Positions 27,357-36,747 of a stretch of DNA of 64,000 nt are shown here, in pieces; within the stretch, counting starts at the first letter, position 1; each line of letters starts with the position of its first letter. Below the pieces are notes generated by a model. That model saw only the letters and a list, made by a program, of their open reading frames with translations, was not told the DNA's origin and searched no databases. The stretch lies in NCBI GenBank assembly GCA_951812775.1, contig OX638326.1, forward strand, positions 1,128,335 through 1,192,334. Reading direction: 5' to 3'. The translations under genes were made by a program, and so were the position numbers. The stretch comes from an uncultured Alphaproteobacteria bacterium. GTDB taxonomy: Bacteria > Pseudomonadota > Alphaproteobacteria > MPNO01 > UBA2964.

Positions 27357-28201
27357 AGATAACGCCTCTCTCTCCTGTCGGCGGTGCAGAAATTACCGAT
27401 ATCGATTTGGCACAACCCCAATCAGCGGAAACACTAGCGACCATCGAAAAGGCCTGGAACGAACATCTGGTCGTAATTTTCCGAGATCAGAAATTAACCG
27501 CCGAGGAACAGCTCGACTTTGCCGGCAAATTTGGCCCCATGGGAGAACGGGGTACTCCCGTTGATCGCCGCGTTGAAACCGACGATTACGGCGGCGCCAT
27601 CATGCTGGTTACGAACAAAACGGATGAAGACGGCAATTACGTCGGAACCATCCCTGAAGGAGAGCTTTGGTTCCACAGTGACCTCAGCTACCAAGAGATT
27701 CCGCATAAAGCGACAATGCTGCATGCCGTGGCTATACCGGACACGGGTGGCAACACCATGTTTGCCAACATGTATTTGGCGTATGACAACATCCCGGCCG
27801 AGCTTAAAGAAAAACTAGCCGGTCGGCGCGCCCTTCACGCCTACGACTTTGCGATGACGGAGCGTTATGATCTCGATAACGGATTGGACAATATACAAAA
27901 TTGCCGACAACCAATTTTCATTAAACATCCCGACACTGGCCGTACGGCTCTCTATGTCAGCCGTCTTATGACAGCTCTCATCGAAGGATTTGACCGCGCC
28001 GAAAGCGACCAAATTCTGAACCAGCTGTTTGATATCGCGGCAGACCCCAGCATTATCTATGAGCACAAATGGCAGACTCGTGATCTGCTGATGACAGACA
28101 ATCGATGTGCTTTGCATGCACGGCGAGATTTTCCGAAAGACCAGCTTCGTTTATTGCGACGCTGTACCGTGAAAGGATCGGGAGCTCTGACAGCCGCCTG
28201 A
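27353..28201 (+). CDS. TauD/TfdA family 2-oxoglutarate-dependent dioxygenase, paralog 2
   Basis: This second tandem copy has 282 residues. The Fe site is FHSDLSYQEIPHKATML and the distal His is in TDNRCALHARRDFP, where the usual Trp before Asp-Asn is Thr, a small but clear deviation from the other copies. The C-terminal LRLLRRCTV carries the 2-oxoglutarate Arg. It starts at the ATG of an ATGA overlap with paralog 1, which rules out the longer in-frame reading upstream. It ends 32 bases before paralog 3. Sequence differences between the copies suggest old duplication and different substrates. Confidence 0.9.
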   Translation: MKITPLSPVGGAEITDIDLAQPQSAETLATIEKAWNEHLVVIFRDQKLTAEEQLDFAGKFGPMGERGTPVDRRVETDDYGGAIMLVTNKTDEDGNYVGTIPEGELWFHSDLSYQEIPHKATMLHAVAIPDTGGNTMFANMYLAYDNIPAELKEKLAGRRALHAYDFAMTERYDLDNGLDNIQNCRQPIFIKHPDTGRTALYVSRLMTALIEGFDRAESDQILNQLFDIAADPSIIYEHKWQTRDLLMTDNRCALHARRDFPKDQLRLLRRCTVKGSGALTAA

Positions 28202-28233
28202 CATCAAAAACCCTTTAAGACCAGGAGACATAA

Positions 28234-29091
28234 GTGACTTTAACGATTACGCCGTTTAATGCCCCCATCGGTGCAGAAGTAACCGGCATCGATCTTCGCA
28301 CCCCTCTCGCTCAGTCAGCCATCGATGAAATATATCAGGCATGGCTTGATCACGTCGTTCTAATTTTCCGGAACCAATCACTGTCGAAGGACGAACAAGT
28401 TGCCTTTGCGAACCAGTTTGGAGACGTTGGTATTCGGGCGACGCCAAAAGATGCCCAGAATGAGGTCGCCAATGGCTATGACGGCAGCATCATGCTGGTG
28501 ACCAACCAGCGTGATGAAAAAGGGAATTATATCGGGTCCCTACAGGACGGGGAGATGTGGTTTCATCACGATATGAGCTATCGTCCTGAACCTCACAAGG
28601 CTACTCTGCTTCACGCCCTTGAATTGCCCTCTACCGGAGGCAATACAAAATTCGCCAATCAGTATCTGGCTTACGAACATATACCCGACGACATCAAAGA
28701 ACGGTTGCGCGGCCGCAAAGTTTTACAGGCGTATAATTTTACAATGCTGGAGAAGATTGATCCCGAGGACAGCCTCGACGGCATTCAACACCAGTGGCAA
28801 CCGATTTTCGTTAAACATCCCGAGACCGGCAAAACAGCGCTCTATGTCAGCCGCCTGATTTCTGCTGTGATCGACGGCCTACCCCGCGAAGAAAGCGACG
28901 AGATTCTGGGCAAGCTGATTGAGATCGCAGAAGACCCGACAGTTGTGTACGAACATGTTTGGCAAGCAGGTGATCTCGCCATGTGGGATAATCGCTGCTC
29001 GACACATGCCCGGACGGATTTTCCACCCGAAGAAACTCGTCTCCTAAGGCGTTGCACACTTGAAGGTGGCCCTATGATTGGCGCTTCATGA
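28234..29091 (+). CDS. TauD/TfdA family 2-oxoglutarate-dependent dioxygenase, paralog 3
   Basis: The third tandem copy (285 residues) begins with GTG after a good AGGAGAC site and has the Fe motif FHHDMSYRPEPHKATLL, the distal His in WDNRCSTHARTDFP and the Arg in TRLLRRCTL. It follows the consensus most closely of the three. The short spacer of 32 bases and strand agreement place it in the same transcript as paralogs 1 and 2. The alpha/beta hydrolase begins 86 bases later. Confidence 0.9.
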   Translation: MTLTITPFNAPIGAEVTGIDLRTPLAQSAIDEIYQAWLDHVVLIFRNQSLSKDEQVAFANQFGDVGIRATPKDAQNEVANGYDGSIMLVTNQRDEKGNYIGSLQDGEMWFHHDMSYRPEPHKATLLHALELPSTGGNTKFANQYLAYEHIPDDIKERLRGRKVLQAYNFTMLEKIDPEDSLDGIQHQWQPIFVKHPETGKTALYVSRLISAVIDGLPREESDEILGKLIEIAEDPTVVYEHVWQAGDLAMWDNRCSTHARTDFPPEETRLLRRCTLEGGPMIGAS

Positions 29092-29177
29092 CACCTCGCG
29101 GGGTTTCTTCGAAATAGGCAGGATGATAGTCTTGCTGCAACTGATAACACACGAATACGGGCAGGGAGACACGGGTA

Positions 29178-29954
29178 ATGCCGACGATTGAATCCAATGG
29201 TGAACAAATTTTTTATGTGGATGAGGGCACTGGGCCCGCTATCTTGTTTATCCATTCACTAGGCACCAATAATTATCTCTATCGCGAGCAAATCGCAGCG
29301 TTAAAGGAAAATTATCGTTGTATCGCGCCCGACTGCCGTGGCCACGGCGCCTCTTCCTATAATGGTTCGTTCTCATTGGAAGACATCATCGAAGACCACA
29401 AAGCGCTCTTGGATCACCTGGATATCGATAAATGTCATATCGTTGGATTGTCGATGGGTGGCCCGATCGCACTCTGTTTAAACCGCCTGTGTCCCGATCT
29501 CGCTTTATCGATGACCATTGCTGACAGTTTCGCGAGGCTCCGCGATGGTTCCGAAGATCGCATATATGCCACGCAGGAAGCCATCGCCTATCTCTCCATG
29601 CTGGAATTTGGCAGTCAGTATGCTGGTGACCGCCTGATGCCAACGACACCAATCGAAAAACTCGACGAGCTGGCAGAAGAGATCTCCAAATGCCCACCAA
29701 AAGCCTATGTCGATACTGTTCGCGGGCTACTGACCTACGACGCCAGCGGAGACCTCGCGTTGGTAAAAGTTCCGACGATGGTTGTTATCGGTGACTCTGA
29801 CGACGCCACACCAATGGCAGAGTCAGAATTTATTCGTGACGGAATAACTGGTTCCGAGATCAAGGTAATCCCTGACGCGGGACACCTTTCAACCATTGAC
29901 AGTCCTGACGAATTCACCAGCGAGCTGAGCGCGTTTCTGAGCGCCCAAAGTTAA
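29178..29954 (+). CDS. Alpha/beta hydrolase, 3-oxoadipate enol-lactonase-like
   Basis: This 258-residue alpha/beta-fold hydrolase has the oxyanion segment FIHSLGTNNYLYREQ, the nucleophile elbow GLSMGG, an Asp in IGDSDDATP and the catalytic His in DAGHLSTID. PcaD-like enol-lactonases and esterases have this arrangement. It follows the TauD run and precedes a PhyH-type dioxygenase by 26 bases, so it likely hydrolyses a lactone or ester formed in the same pathway. The sequence alone does not decide the substrate. Confidence 0.85.
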   Translation: MPTIESNGEQIFYVDEGTGPAILFIHSLGTNNYLYREQIAALKENYRCIAPDCRGHGASSYNGSFSLEDIIEDHKALLDHLDIDKCHIVGLSMGGPIALCLNRLCPDLALSMTIADSFARLRDGSEDRIYATQEAIAYLSMLEFGSQYAGDRLMPTTPIEKLDELAEEISKCPPKAYVDTVRGLLTYDASGDLALVKVPTMVVIGDSDDATPMAESEFIRDGITGSEIKVIPDAGHLSTIDSPDEFTSELSAFLSAQS

Positions 29955-29980
29955 CGCAAACACTGCGCCGGAGGCACACA

Positions 29981-30823
29981 ATGCCCAAGGTTTTGAGTGA
30001 GCAACAGATAGCCGGATATCGCGATAACGGCTTTGTCACGCCGGTCCCGGTATTCAATGCGGATGAAGTTGCAGCCTGCCGTGCAAATGTTGAGCAGACA
30101 GAAGCAACAATGGGCGAATTTTTCCGTGGCATCGGCCAGACAAAATTTTATTTGAGATTCCCGTGGGCTTTTGAAATGGCGACGCACCCTAAACTGCTGG
30201 ATGCGGTGGAAGATCTTATTGGCCCCGACATTATGATCTATCACAACACAGCATGGATCAAAGAACCCAGCGATGATGCCTATGTGAGTTGGCATCAAGA
30301 CAACACTTATTTTGGCCATGACCCGTGCGAAGTGCTGACAGCTTGGATCGCACTCTCGCCAGCCACAGAAGAAAGCGGTTGTATGCAATTCCTGCCGGGA
30401 ACCCACAAGGGTGGGCTGCGAAATCTAAATGCCCCTGATATCGGCGGCGGCAACATGCTCTCGAGCGGTCAGAATGTCGACATCAGCGACGAACATGTCG
30501 ACCCGGTTTCAGTTGTTCTGCTGCCGGGAGAAGCATCCATCCACCACGCTTTCCTTGTTCATGGGTCGCTTCCGAATAAAGGCAACGACAGGCGCATGGG
30601 CATTACCTTTATCTACCACCCTCCTCATCTCGGCCAGATCGGCGATGAACGCACGAGCGCATTACTCGTTCGTGGTGAAGACAAATTTGGAAAATTTGAT
30701 CACGAGCAAACACCCGTGCCGGGCGATGATCCCGGAAATGCGCTACGTCACGAGCAAGCTGTTACCGCTTATCGCGGCAAGGTCCGCGAACTTGGCAATG
30801 TAACGGTGGATCGGTTCGACTAA
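29981..30823 (+). CDS. Phytanoyl-CoA dioxygenase (PhyH) family protein
   Basis: PhyH proteins are Fe(II)/2-oxoglutarate oxygenases that hydroxylate acyl-CoAs, ectoine or small metabolites. The Fe ligands are in WHQDNTYF (His-x-Asp) and the distal His in HHAFLVHGSLPNKGNDRR, which also has the 2-oxoglutarate Arg. Its 280 residues are normal. It follows the hydrolase on the same strand and its stop overlaps that of the convergent TauD paralog 4 in the four bases CTAA at 30820-30823. Confidence 0.88.
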   Translation: MPKVLSEQQIAGYRDNGFVTPVPVFNADEVAACRANVEQTEATMGEFFRGIGQTKFYLRFPWAFEMATHPKLLDAVEDLIGPDIMIYHNTAWIKEPSDDAYVSWHQDNTYFGHDPCEVLTAWIALSPATEESGCMQFLPGTHKGGLRNLNAPDIGGGNMLSSGQNVDISDEHVDPVSVVLLPGEASIHHAFLVHGSLPNKGNDRRMGITFIYHPPHLGQIGDERTSALLVRGEDKFGKFDHEQTPVPGDDPGNALRHEQAVTAYRGKVRELGNVTVDRFD

Positions 30824-31671
30824 CCTTGGTCTGGCTCTGAGACGGTATATCGCCGCAATAATCGACGCTGATCGGCAGGGAAATCGTTGCGTGCATGATT
30901 TACGCTACGATTATCCCAGATTACCAAGTCACCAGGTTCCCATCGATGAGTGTAGACAAATTCGGGGATCTCGCAGTGATCAAAAAGCGAAAGCAACAAG
31001 TCTTCGCTTTGTTCGTCATCCATACCGACGATGTTGCACGTCATTAATCGACTGACATAGAGAGATTTGCGCCCTGAGTCGGGATGGGTTTTTACAAGCG
31101 GGTGAATCGCATATGAAACATCTTCATCGCGGCGCATTTCTTCTCGTATTGTCTTGTTGTAATTAAATACGTGGCGGGCTTCGAGAGTGTCGAGTAGCCC
31201 GCGCTGAGCTTTTGGGAGTGCTTCATACGCTGCAGCCATCCCCGCAAATTTTGTTTCACCGCCAACTGACGGCACTTCAATCGCAAACAACGTCGTGGCT
31301 CGATAGGGCTTTTCTCGATGGGCGCCATCAGAATGAAAATGCATCTCACCATCCGGGAGAACACCGATCGGTTTCCCATCTTCGCGGATATTGCTGACAT
31401 ACATCACCCCGCGCTTAGATTGCTTATTGTCTGGGTCTTCCTTGGTCCGGTCAGCCGTGTCCGCTTTACCAAACAGAGCTGCAAAATCAGCCTGATTGTC
31501 GTTGGTGATTTCTTGCTCTGGAAAACACAACACAGAATGTTTCGTAAAAACATCGCGAATTTGTTGCGCGACAACGTCGCTGATGGGGTCGCGTAAATCG
31601 ACACCTGTCACCCGCGCACCAACAGCAGGATGCATCGCCTCTGCGAAAAGTTTTGGACGAACCGTATCCAT
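30820..31671 (-). CDS. TauD/TfdA family 2-oxoglutarate-dependent dioxygenase, paralog 4
   Basis: The fourth TauD-like protein (283 residues) is divergent from the other three: FHSDGAHREKPYRATTLF holds the His-x-Asp, and WDNRSVNHARNDFP the distal His; the C-terminal RRLLRRYTV the Arg. It lies on the opposite strand, convergent with PhyH and divergent from the tctCAB operon across a 224-base gap that probably holds both promoters. Shared control with the transporter is plausible. Confidence 0.9.
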   Translation of the reverse strand: MDTVRPKLFAEAMHPAVGARVTGVDLRDPISDVVAQQIRDVFTKHSVLCFPEQEITNDNQADFAALFGKADTADRTKEDPDNKQSKRGVMYVSNIREDGKPIGVLPDGEMHFHSDGAHREKPYRATTLFAIEVPSVGGETKFAGMAAAYEALPKAQRGLLDTLEARHVFNYNKTIREEMRRDEDVSYAIHPLVKTHPDSGRKSLYVSRLMTCNIVGMDDEQSEDLLLSLFDHCEIPEFVYTHRWEPGDLVIWDNRSVNHARNDFPADQRRLLRRYTVSEPDQG

Positions 31672-31895
31672 ATCACTTTCACCTTTAAATTTACGCCATA
31701 TCCGACGACCAATTTTCTAAATACTACACCGATATTCCGGTGAACTGACAGGGGCTACGCTTTTTCGTTTGTGCAATTTTTTACGTCATTCCGGGTTAAC
31801 ATCGCAGATTTGTTCGTCTAAGCTGTGTTCCGCGAAAAAGATTACCGCTCCAAAATTCACTTGATGGAGCAAACAAAACAAGAGGGAGGTTTTTT

Positions 31896-32900
31896 ATGAT
31901 TAGCAAAATTACAACAGGTGCAATTGCATTAAGCACGATTGCCATGGTAGCCAGCGCACCGGCGCAGGCTATGGATTTTCCCAAGAAAAACATAACTTTC
32001 TTGATTGCCTATGGCCCTGGCGGCGGCTTTGACACGATTACCCGTAAGCTGGGCCCGTATTTGAAAAAATACCTGGGTGGCAAGGTCAATATTGTCGCCA
32101 AGAACCTGCCAGGTGGACGCGGCAAGAAAGCCGCTCAGTTCCTTGCAAAACGCAAGCCCGACGGTTCGCATATTTTGATGTTCAACATGCCTGGTCACGC
32201 AATGCCCAATATTATCGGCGAAAAAGCCGGGTATGACGTCCGCAAAATTGATTGGCTTGGACGAGTAGCGCAGTTCCGCTACATCATCGTAACAAGCGCC
32301 AAAAAGGGTAAGTACAAAACTATCCAGGACGTCCTGAAAGCCAAGAGCCAGATCAAAATTCCGATCACCGGTCCTGGCACGACAGGGTATCTCGCCAGTG
32401 CAATTCTTTGGAACGCGCTTGGTGTCCAGCCAAAATACATCACCGGTTATAAGTCGAGCTCTCGATATGCTCTTGGCGTTATCCGCGGTGATGGCGACCT
32501 GACCATTCTTGCGAAGGGCAGCTTCAAAAAGTATGTCAGCAGCAAAAAGAAGAAGCGTGCGGCTTTCAAAGACCTGAAACCAATCCTCGAGATCACCAAC
32601 GGCAAGTCAGAGTTTGGTGTCCCGACAACCGGTGAAATGGGTCAGAAAGACCTCGCTATCCTTGGCGGTGACCGCATTGTGGGCACGACACCTGGAACCC
32701 CGAAAGCGATCAAAGACAAGCTAGCAGACGCTTTATATAAATCAGTGACAGACCCTGAGTTTGTCGCATGGGGTAATAAGGTTGGCCGTCCGGTTGCTCC
32801 TTTGAACTCCGCTGATGCTACGAAGCTTGTTGGTCAGCTGTACTCATACTATGTCCAGTACAAGGACATTCTTGCCGCGAGTAACAAAAAGACACGCTAG
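31896..32900 (+). CDS. tctC: Tripartite tricarboxylate transporter solute-binding protein (TctC/Bug family)
   Basis: TctC proteins capture carboxylates in the periplasm and deliver them to the TctAB membrane part. A Sec signal peptide ends at APAQA, followed by the Bug-family N-terminus ITFLIAYGPGGGFDTITR and VNIVAKNLPGGRGKKAA. It has 334 residues, normal length. A strong GGGAGG site precedes ATG 31896. The gene is followed by a hairpin-plus-T-run terminator, then tctA and tctB, so the binding protein is probably made in excess of the membrane subunits. The protein is unusually Lys-rich (for example SSKKKKRAA). Ligand unknown. Confidence 0.92.
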   Translation: MISKITTGAIALSTIAMVASAPAQAMDFPKKNITFLIAYGPGGGFDTITRKLGPYLKKYLGGKVNIVAKNLPGGRGKKAAQFLAKRKPDGSHILMFNMPGHAMPNIIGEKAGYDVRKIDWLGRVAQFRYIIVTSAKKGKYKTIQDVLKAKSQIKIPITGPGTTGYLASAILWNALGVQPKYITGYKSSSRYALGVIRGDGDLTILAKGSFKKYVSSKKKKRAAFKDLKPILEITNGKSEFGVPTTGEMGQKDLAILGGDRIVGTTPGTPKAIKDKLADALYKSVTDPEFVAWGNKVGRPVAPLNSADATKLVGQLYSYYVQYKDILAASNKKTR

Positions 32901-32909
32901 TCTGATTAA

Positions 32910-32944
32910 AACGGTCGGCGCCAAAAACGCGCCGATCGTTTTTT
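32910..32944 (+). terminator. Rho-independent terminator or attenuator between tctC and tctA
   Basis: A 12-base stem (AACGGTCGGCGC pairs with GCGCCGATCGTT, one G-T wobble) with a 7-base loop is followed by six T residues. It lies 9 bases after the tctC stop and 112 bases before the tctA start, so it probably lowers downstream expression. Confidence 0.85.
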
Positions 32945-33055
32945 CCTGCGCCGGAACTATTTTGAAACGCACCGCTAGAGTGTGAATAGAGGACGTCCGG
33001 CCAATTAGGACAATAAAACAAACGCCAAATAAGTAACTGGGGAGCAGGGAAGCCC

Positions 33056-34567
33056 GTGTTTGAAGCATTAATCGAAGGCATCGTTAATCTTAGTTCGCCG
33101 CATTCCTTGATGCTGCTGGCAGCCGGATCGGTGGTCGGATTGTTGTTTGGTGCAATACCAGGTCTTGGTGGCACAACAGCTGTAGCTCTTCTGATCCCTC
33201 TTACATTTGGTATGGAACCCTGGCAGGCTATCATCCTGATGGGTGGTGTCATGGCGGCGACGTCAACTGGTGGGTCTATCAGCGCAATTTTGTTGAATAC
33301 CCCGGGTATAGCTCCCAACGCCGCAACCACTTTTGACGGCTACCCCTTGGCTCAGCAGGGTAAAGCCGGTATGGCGATCGGTGCAGGAGCAACCGCATCG
33401 GCACTGGGCGGTGTTATTGGCGTTATATCGCTGGTCGCCGTTATCCCCATCATGAAGGCGATTGTATTGCTCTTTACGCCGCCTGAATTTTTTATGCTCG
33501 CTATTTTCGGACTTTGCGCCATCGCTGTGTCCTCTGGCGACCGACTATTGCAAGGTCTAATCACAGCAATTATCGGGCTGATGGTTGGCTTCGTTGGTTA
33601 TTACGATGTTACCAGTACTGTCCGATATGACTTTGGAATTCCATTGCTTGAAGATGGCATCAAGCTCGTCCCCGCACTGATTGGGCTTTTTGCAATTTCT
33701 GAAATGATCAATCTGGCTGTAAAAGGCGGATCAATTTCAGAAAGTGCCTCCGATGTTGAAATCAGCCGTATATCCGACGGCGTTAAATCGGTCTTTAAGA
33801 ACTGGTCGACGATGGTGGTCGGCTCGGGCTATGGCACATTTATTGGTGCTGTCCCCGGCGTCGGTGGCACAGTCGCGGCCTTCCTGAGCTACTCAACACA
33901 GGCACAACGCGACCCCACACCCGACATCGAATACGGCAAAGGAAATATTAAAGGCGTTATCGCGCCTGAATCTGCCAATAACGCCAAAGATGGTGGGTCA
34001 CTGATCCCCACCCTCGCCTTTGGTATTCCGGGAAGTGCTGAAACAGCCGTATTTCTCGGCGTGCTTGTGCTGCACGGTATAGAGCCCGGCCAAAAACTCC
34101 TGGAGGATCATCAGGACCTAGTCTTTACACTGGTCGTTGCCCTTACGGTTTCCGCTGTTTTTGCCACGCTGGTTGTTCTTGGGTTAGCTAAATATATGGC
34201 ACTACTCACGCGGATAAGCGTTCACATGCTTATTCCAACAGTGACGGTCATCGCCCTCGTTGGCGCCTTCGCCCTAAATACCGAGATCGGCGATGTCGTC
34301 ATCGCCTTTATCTTTGCGTTTATTGGCTACTTTATGATTAGGTTTAACTACCCGCGGGTAACCTTCACCATTGCAATCGTCCTGGGCAGCATCACCGAGT
34401 TGAGCTTCCATCAGTCAATGCTGATATCGGACGACGATATGTCGATCTTCTATACCAGAGGCCTGTCGATCTTCCTGCTCTTCCTGACCATTCTCAGCCT
34501 CGCCTTCCCGACTTTCCGGCGAAAGATGAAAGAACGAAAACTCGCCAAAGAGGAGGCCGAACAATGA
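33056..34567 (+). CDS. tctA: Tripartite tricarboxylate transporter permease TctA
   Basis: TctA is the large polytopic inner-membrane subunit, with about 12 membrane segments and two Gly-rich repeats: LLFGAIPGLGGTTAVALLIP near residue 30 and FIGAVPGVGGTVAAFLSY near residue 270. It has 503 residues, normal length. It starts at GTG 33056, preceded by a GGGGAGCAGGGA stretch. The stop overlaps tctB as ATGA. This transports the substrate delivered by TctC using the proton gradient. Confidence 0.93.
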   Translation: MFEALIEGIVNLSSPHSLMLLAAGSVVGLLFGAIPGLGGTTAVALLIPLTFGMEPWQAIILMGGVMAATSTGGSISAILLNTPGIAPNAATTFDGYPLAQQGKAGMAIGAGATASALGGVIGVISLVAVIPIMKAIVLLFTPPEFFMLAIFGLCAIAVSSGDRLLQGLITAIIGLMVGFVGYYDVTSTVRYDFGIPLLEDGIKLVPALIGLFAISEMINLAVKGGSISESASDVEISRISDGVKSVFKNWSTMVVGSGYGTFIGAVPGVGGTVAAFLSYSTQAQRDPTPDIEYGKGNIKGVIAPESANNAKDGGSLIPTLAFGIPGSAETAVFLGVLVLHGIEPGQKLLEDHQDLVFTLVVALTVSAVFATLVVLGLAKYMALLTRISVHMLIPTVTVIALVGAFALNTEIGDVVIAFIFAFIGYFMIRFNYPRVTFTIAIVLGSITELSFHQSMLISDDDMSIFYTRGLSIFLLFLTILSLAFPTFRRKMKERKLAKEEAEQ

Positions 34568-35067
34568 GAATCCCAGAGCATCGTCGGCCCTCGGCGTATT
34601 ACATCCTGATCATATTGGCGGTCGTCATCCTGTTTATCGTCACCAGTTATCAATACAAGATCACGGATCGCATGTTTCCATTGATGGTCGGATATGTTGC
34701 CGTACCATTGCTGCTCCTGGATTTATTGGCCCTGACCGATAGCAAGATCGGTGAGAAAATATCCGTTTTCTTTTCGGCGAAAACACCCAAAGAAGTTGAT
34801 GAGGATGCAGATCCAACGAAGCGTACATTGGGACAGGAGCTTCTCATCTTCCTGTGGATGGGTGCTCTGGTATTGGGCATATATTTAATCGGATTCTTGC
34901 CCTGCACGCCTGTCTTCGTCTATTGCTGGATGAAGTATCGCGGAGGCTATTCCGTTAAGGAAAGCGCCTACCTGGCAATCGGTACAATTGTCTTTGTATA
35001 CGTGCTGTTCGAGTTAATCCTGCAATACGAACTGTATCCGGGGATATTCCTGTACTGGTACGGCTGA
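34564..35067 (+). CDS. tctB: Tripartite tricarboxylate transporter small subunit TctB
   Basis: TctB is the small, poorly conserved membrane subunit of the transporter, with four predicted hydrophobic segments (beginning AYYILIILAVVILFIVTS) and a hydrophilic loop with the residues DEDADPTKRT in the middle. The 167-residue length and four-base ATGA overlap with tctA are standard for the tctCAB order here. It faces the flavoprotein gene end to end, with a hairpin between them. Confidence 0.9.
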   Translation: MRIPEHRRPSAYYILIILAVVILFIVTSYQYKITDRMFPLMVGYVAVPLLLLDLLALTDSKIGEKISVFFSAKTPKEVDEDADPTKRTLGQELLIFLWMGALVLGIYLIGFLPCTPVFVYCWMKYRGGYSVKESAYLAIGTIVFVYVLFELILQYELYPGIFLYWYG

Positions 35068-35075
35068 CGGGTTAC

Positions 35076-35103
35076 GACCTCGTGCATCTCGCACCAGGTC
35101 TTT
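35076..35103 (+). terminator. Bidirectional hairpin between tctB and the flavoprotein gene
   Basis: GACCTCGTGC pairs with GCACCAGGTC (one C-C mismatch, loop ATCTC) at 35076-35100, followed by only TTT. It lies exactly between two convergent genes and probably ends the tctCAB transcript. The short T-run makes it a weaker call than the hairpin after tctC. Confidence 0.55.
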
Positions 35104-36646
35104 AGCCCCAAGGCTCCAGCGCTGCCGCTTCTTTTCCGGCGATCTGTCCAGTTACAAGGCATTCCGCGAGATTGCCGCCAGACATATAGAGATGCCCCCA
35201 GGCGCTGCCCATTTCGCCGGCAGAATAAAGCCGAGGAATAGGATTGTCCTCGACATCAATAATGCGCTGGCGGGCATCATGCTCGGGGCCGCCCTGCGTG
35301 TTGGACACAACCGGCCAAACCTGACCGGCATAGAATGGCGGGCGCTGAATTTTCATCATCGTCCCAGAAGGTCGCCCGAAATCAACATCGTCCTTGTTGG
35401 AACAAAGTTCGTTCCAACGGTTCAGAGTAGCTTCCAACTCTGCAGGTTCCATATCAATCATGCCTGCAAGTTCAGCAATCGAATCCGCTTTCTTGATGAG
35501 GCCGGACTCAATCTCCTGCATGTTATCCTGGCTCCAGTCGTAATGAGCATCTGGATCGTTCCGAGTGGGCGCGCCGACGCGATACCGCCGACGTCCTACC
35601 TCATCAAAGATCACATAAGACGGGATGCGCGGGAACTCCTGTGTCACAGTGTCAAAGTGTTCCATCGGTCGGTGCGATGTATCCTGTGTATAGGGCGGAT
35701 TTTCGTTCATGTAACGCTTGCCAAACTTGTCGACGACGATCCATGTCATCTGCACCACAGCCGTTGCTTCGCGACCAGGAATCCAGTCCGGAAGACGTTT
35801 CATCCGTATGGCATACGGATATTCGGGATGCTCAAATCCGTAGGAACCGTGGTAATGCCACATGTGCCACAGGCGGGCTCCAAGCTCTTGCGACATGCGG
35901 ATTCCATCACCGGTATTTGAATTGGTTGTCGCCGCGAGGACCGGCTTCATTTGCCAGTACTGCCGCTTCATTTCCTCGTTAGCTTCAAAGCCCCCGCAGC
36001 AAAGAATCACCGCTTTTTTGGCTTTAACATTTCGGATACCGCCGGTCGTCTGAATGACAGCACCCTGCACTTCGCGCGTGCCATCTATTTTGTGAATCAG
36101 TTTTTGAACTGGTGCTTCCAGCCAAATATCAATATTTCGCAGTGCAACGTTATCTTCGAGTGTTTTAAACACGCGCGCGCCACCCGGAGCGCCGCGCACA
36201 TGCGGATAATATGTATCGGGGTCAAAGTTAGGAATTTCTTCGATCAGAGTCTGATAAAACGTGTCATAACCTTCGAACGGATAGTTCGCGACCTTCTCAC
36301 GCGGATTGACGATAGCGCCATTGGCTTCAGCCAATTTCCGCATATAGGGCTCGATCTTTGCCATCCCGTCAGCCAGCGCCCGGTTCACAGATGAGGGGGT
36401 CCTTCCACCGTTGGTCGCTTCGAGATATTTAAATGCCTGGTCCGCATTATGAGCGGAACGCATCGCCCCATAGGAACAAACCGAAATCCCCCCCGGATTG
36501 GCCATCTTATCCACCAGCAGGACTTTCGCGCCCGCATCGAATGCCTCAATTGCTGCGATACCACCCGAATAGCCGTAACCGACGACAATTACGTCATATT
36601 CTGCGTCAAAATTTTCAGAAATATTGGTATCAGAACCGTCTGCCAT
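35102..36646 (-). CDS. FAD-dependent oxidoreductase, fumarate reductase/3-ketosteroid dehydrogenase-like
   Basis: The protein (514 residues) has an N-terminal FAD Rossmann site VIVVGYGYSGGIAAIEA with an acidic strand end (VLLVDK), the interior GGFEANEEM segment and the C-terminal GGNLAECLVTGQIAGKEAA typical of FAD-binding_2 proteins. These reduce or desaturate C=C bonds in organic acids or steroids. AGGTGAG precedes ATG 36646. It is the last gene of the minus-strand run TIM-barrel protein, IPNS-like oxygenase, flavoprotein. The substrate is unknown. Confidence 0.85.
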   Translation of the reverse strand: MADGSDTNISENFDAEYDVIVVGYGYSGGIAAIEAFDAGAKVLLVDKMANPGGISVCSYGAMRSAHNADQAFKYLEATNGGRTPSSVNRALADGMAKIEPYMRKLAEANGAIVNPREKVANYPFEGYDTFYQTLIEEIPNFDPDTYYPHVRGAPGGARVFKTLEDNVALRNIDIWLEAPVQKLIHKIDGTREVQGAVIQTTGGIRNVKAKKAVILCCGGFEANEEMKRQYWQMKPVLAATTNSNTGDGIRMSQELGARLWHMWHYHGSYGFEHPEYPYAIRMKRLPDWIPGREATAVVQMTWIVVDKFGKRYMNENPPYTQDTSHRPMEHFDTVTQEFPRIPSYVIFDEVGRRRYRVGAPTRNDPDAHYDWSQDNMQEIESGLIKKADSIAELAGMIDMEPAELEATLNRWNELCSNKDDVDFGRPSGTMMKIQRPPFYAGQVWPVVSNTQGGPEHDARQRIIDVEDNPIPRLYSAGEMGSAWGHLYMSGGNLAECLVTGQIAGKEAAALEPWG

Positions 36647-36747
36647 AGTGTCTCACCTGCTAGCGTTTATATTTGTGAGACATACTTTGCCTCACGAGTT
36701 AAAACCGTGCAACTGCACGGCAAACGTCAGTTTGGTGCCGATTTCAG

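Noticed and set aside
31672..31895. Regulatory RNA or riboswitch in the 224-base gap before tctC
   Set aside because: I see no conserved stem-loop family. It probably only holds divergent promoters.
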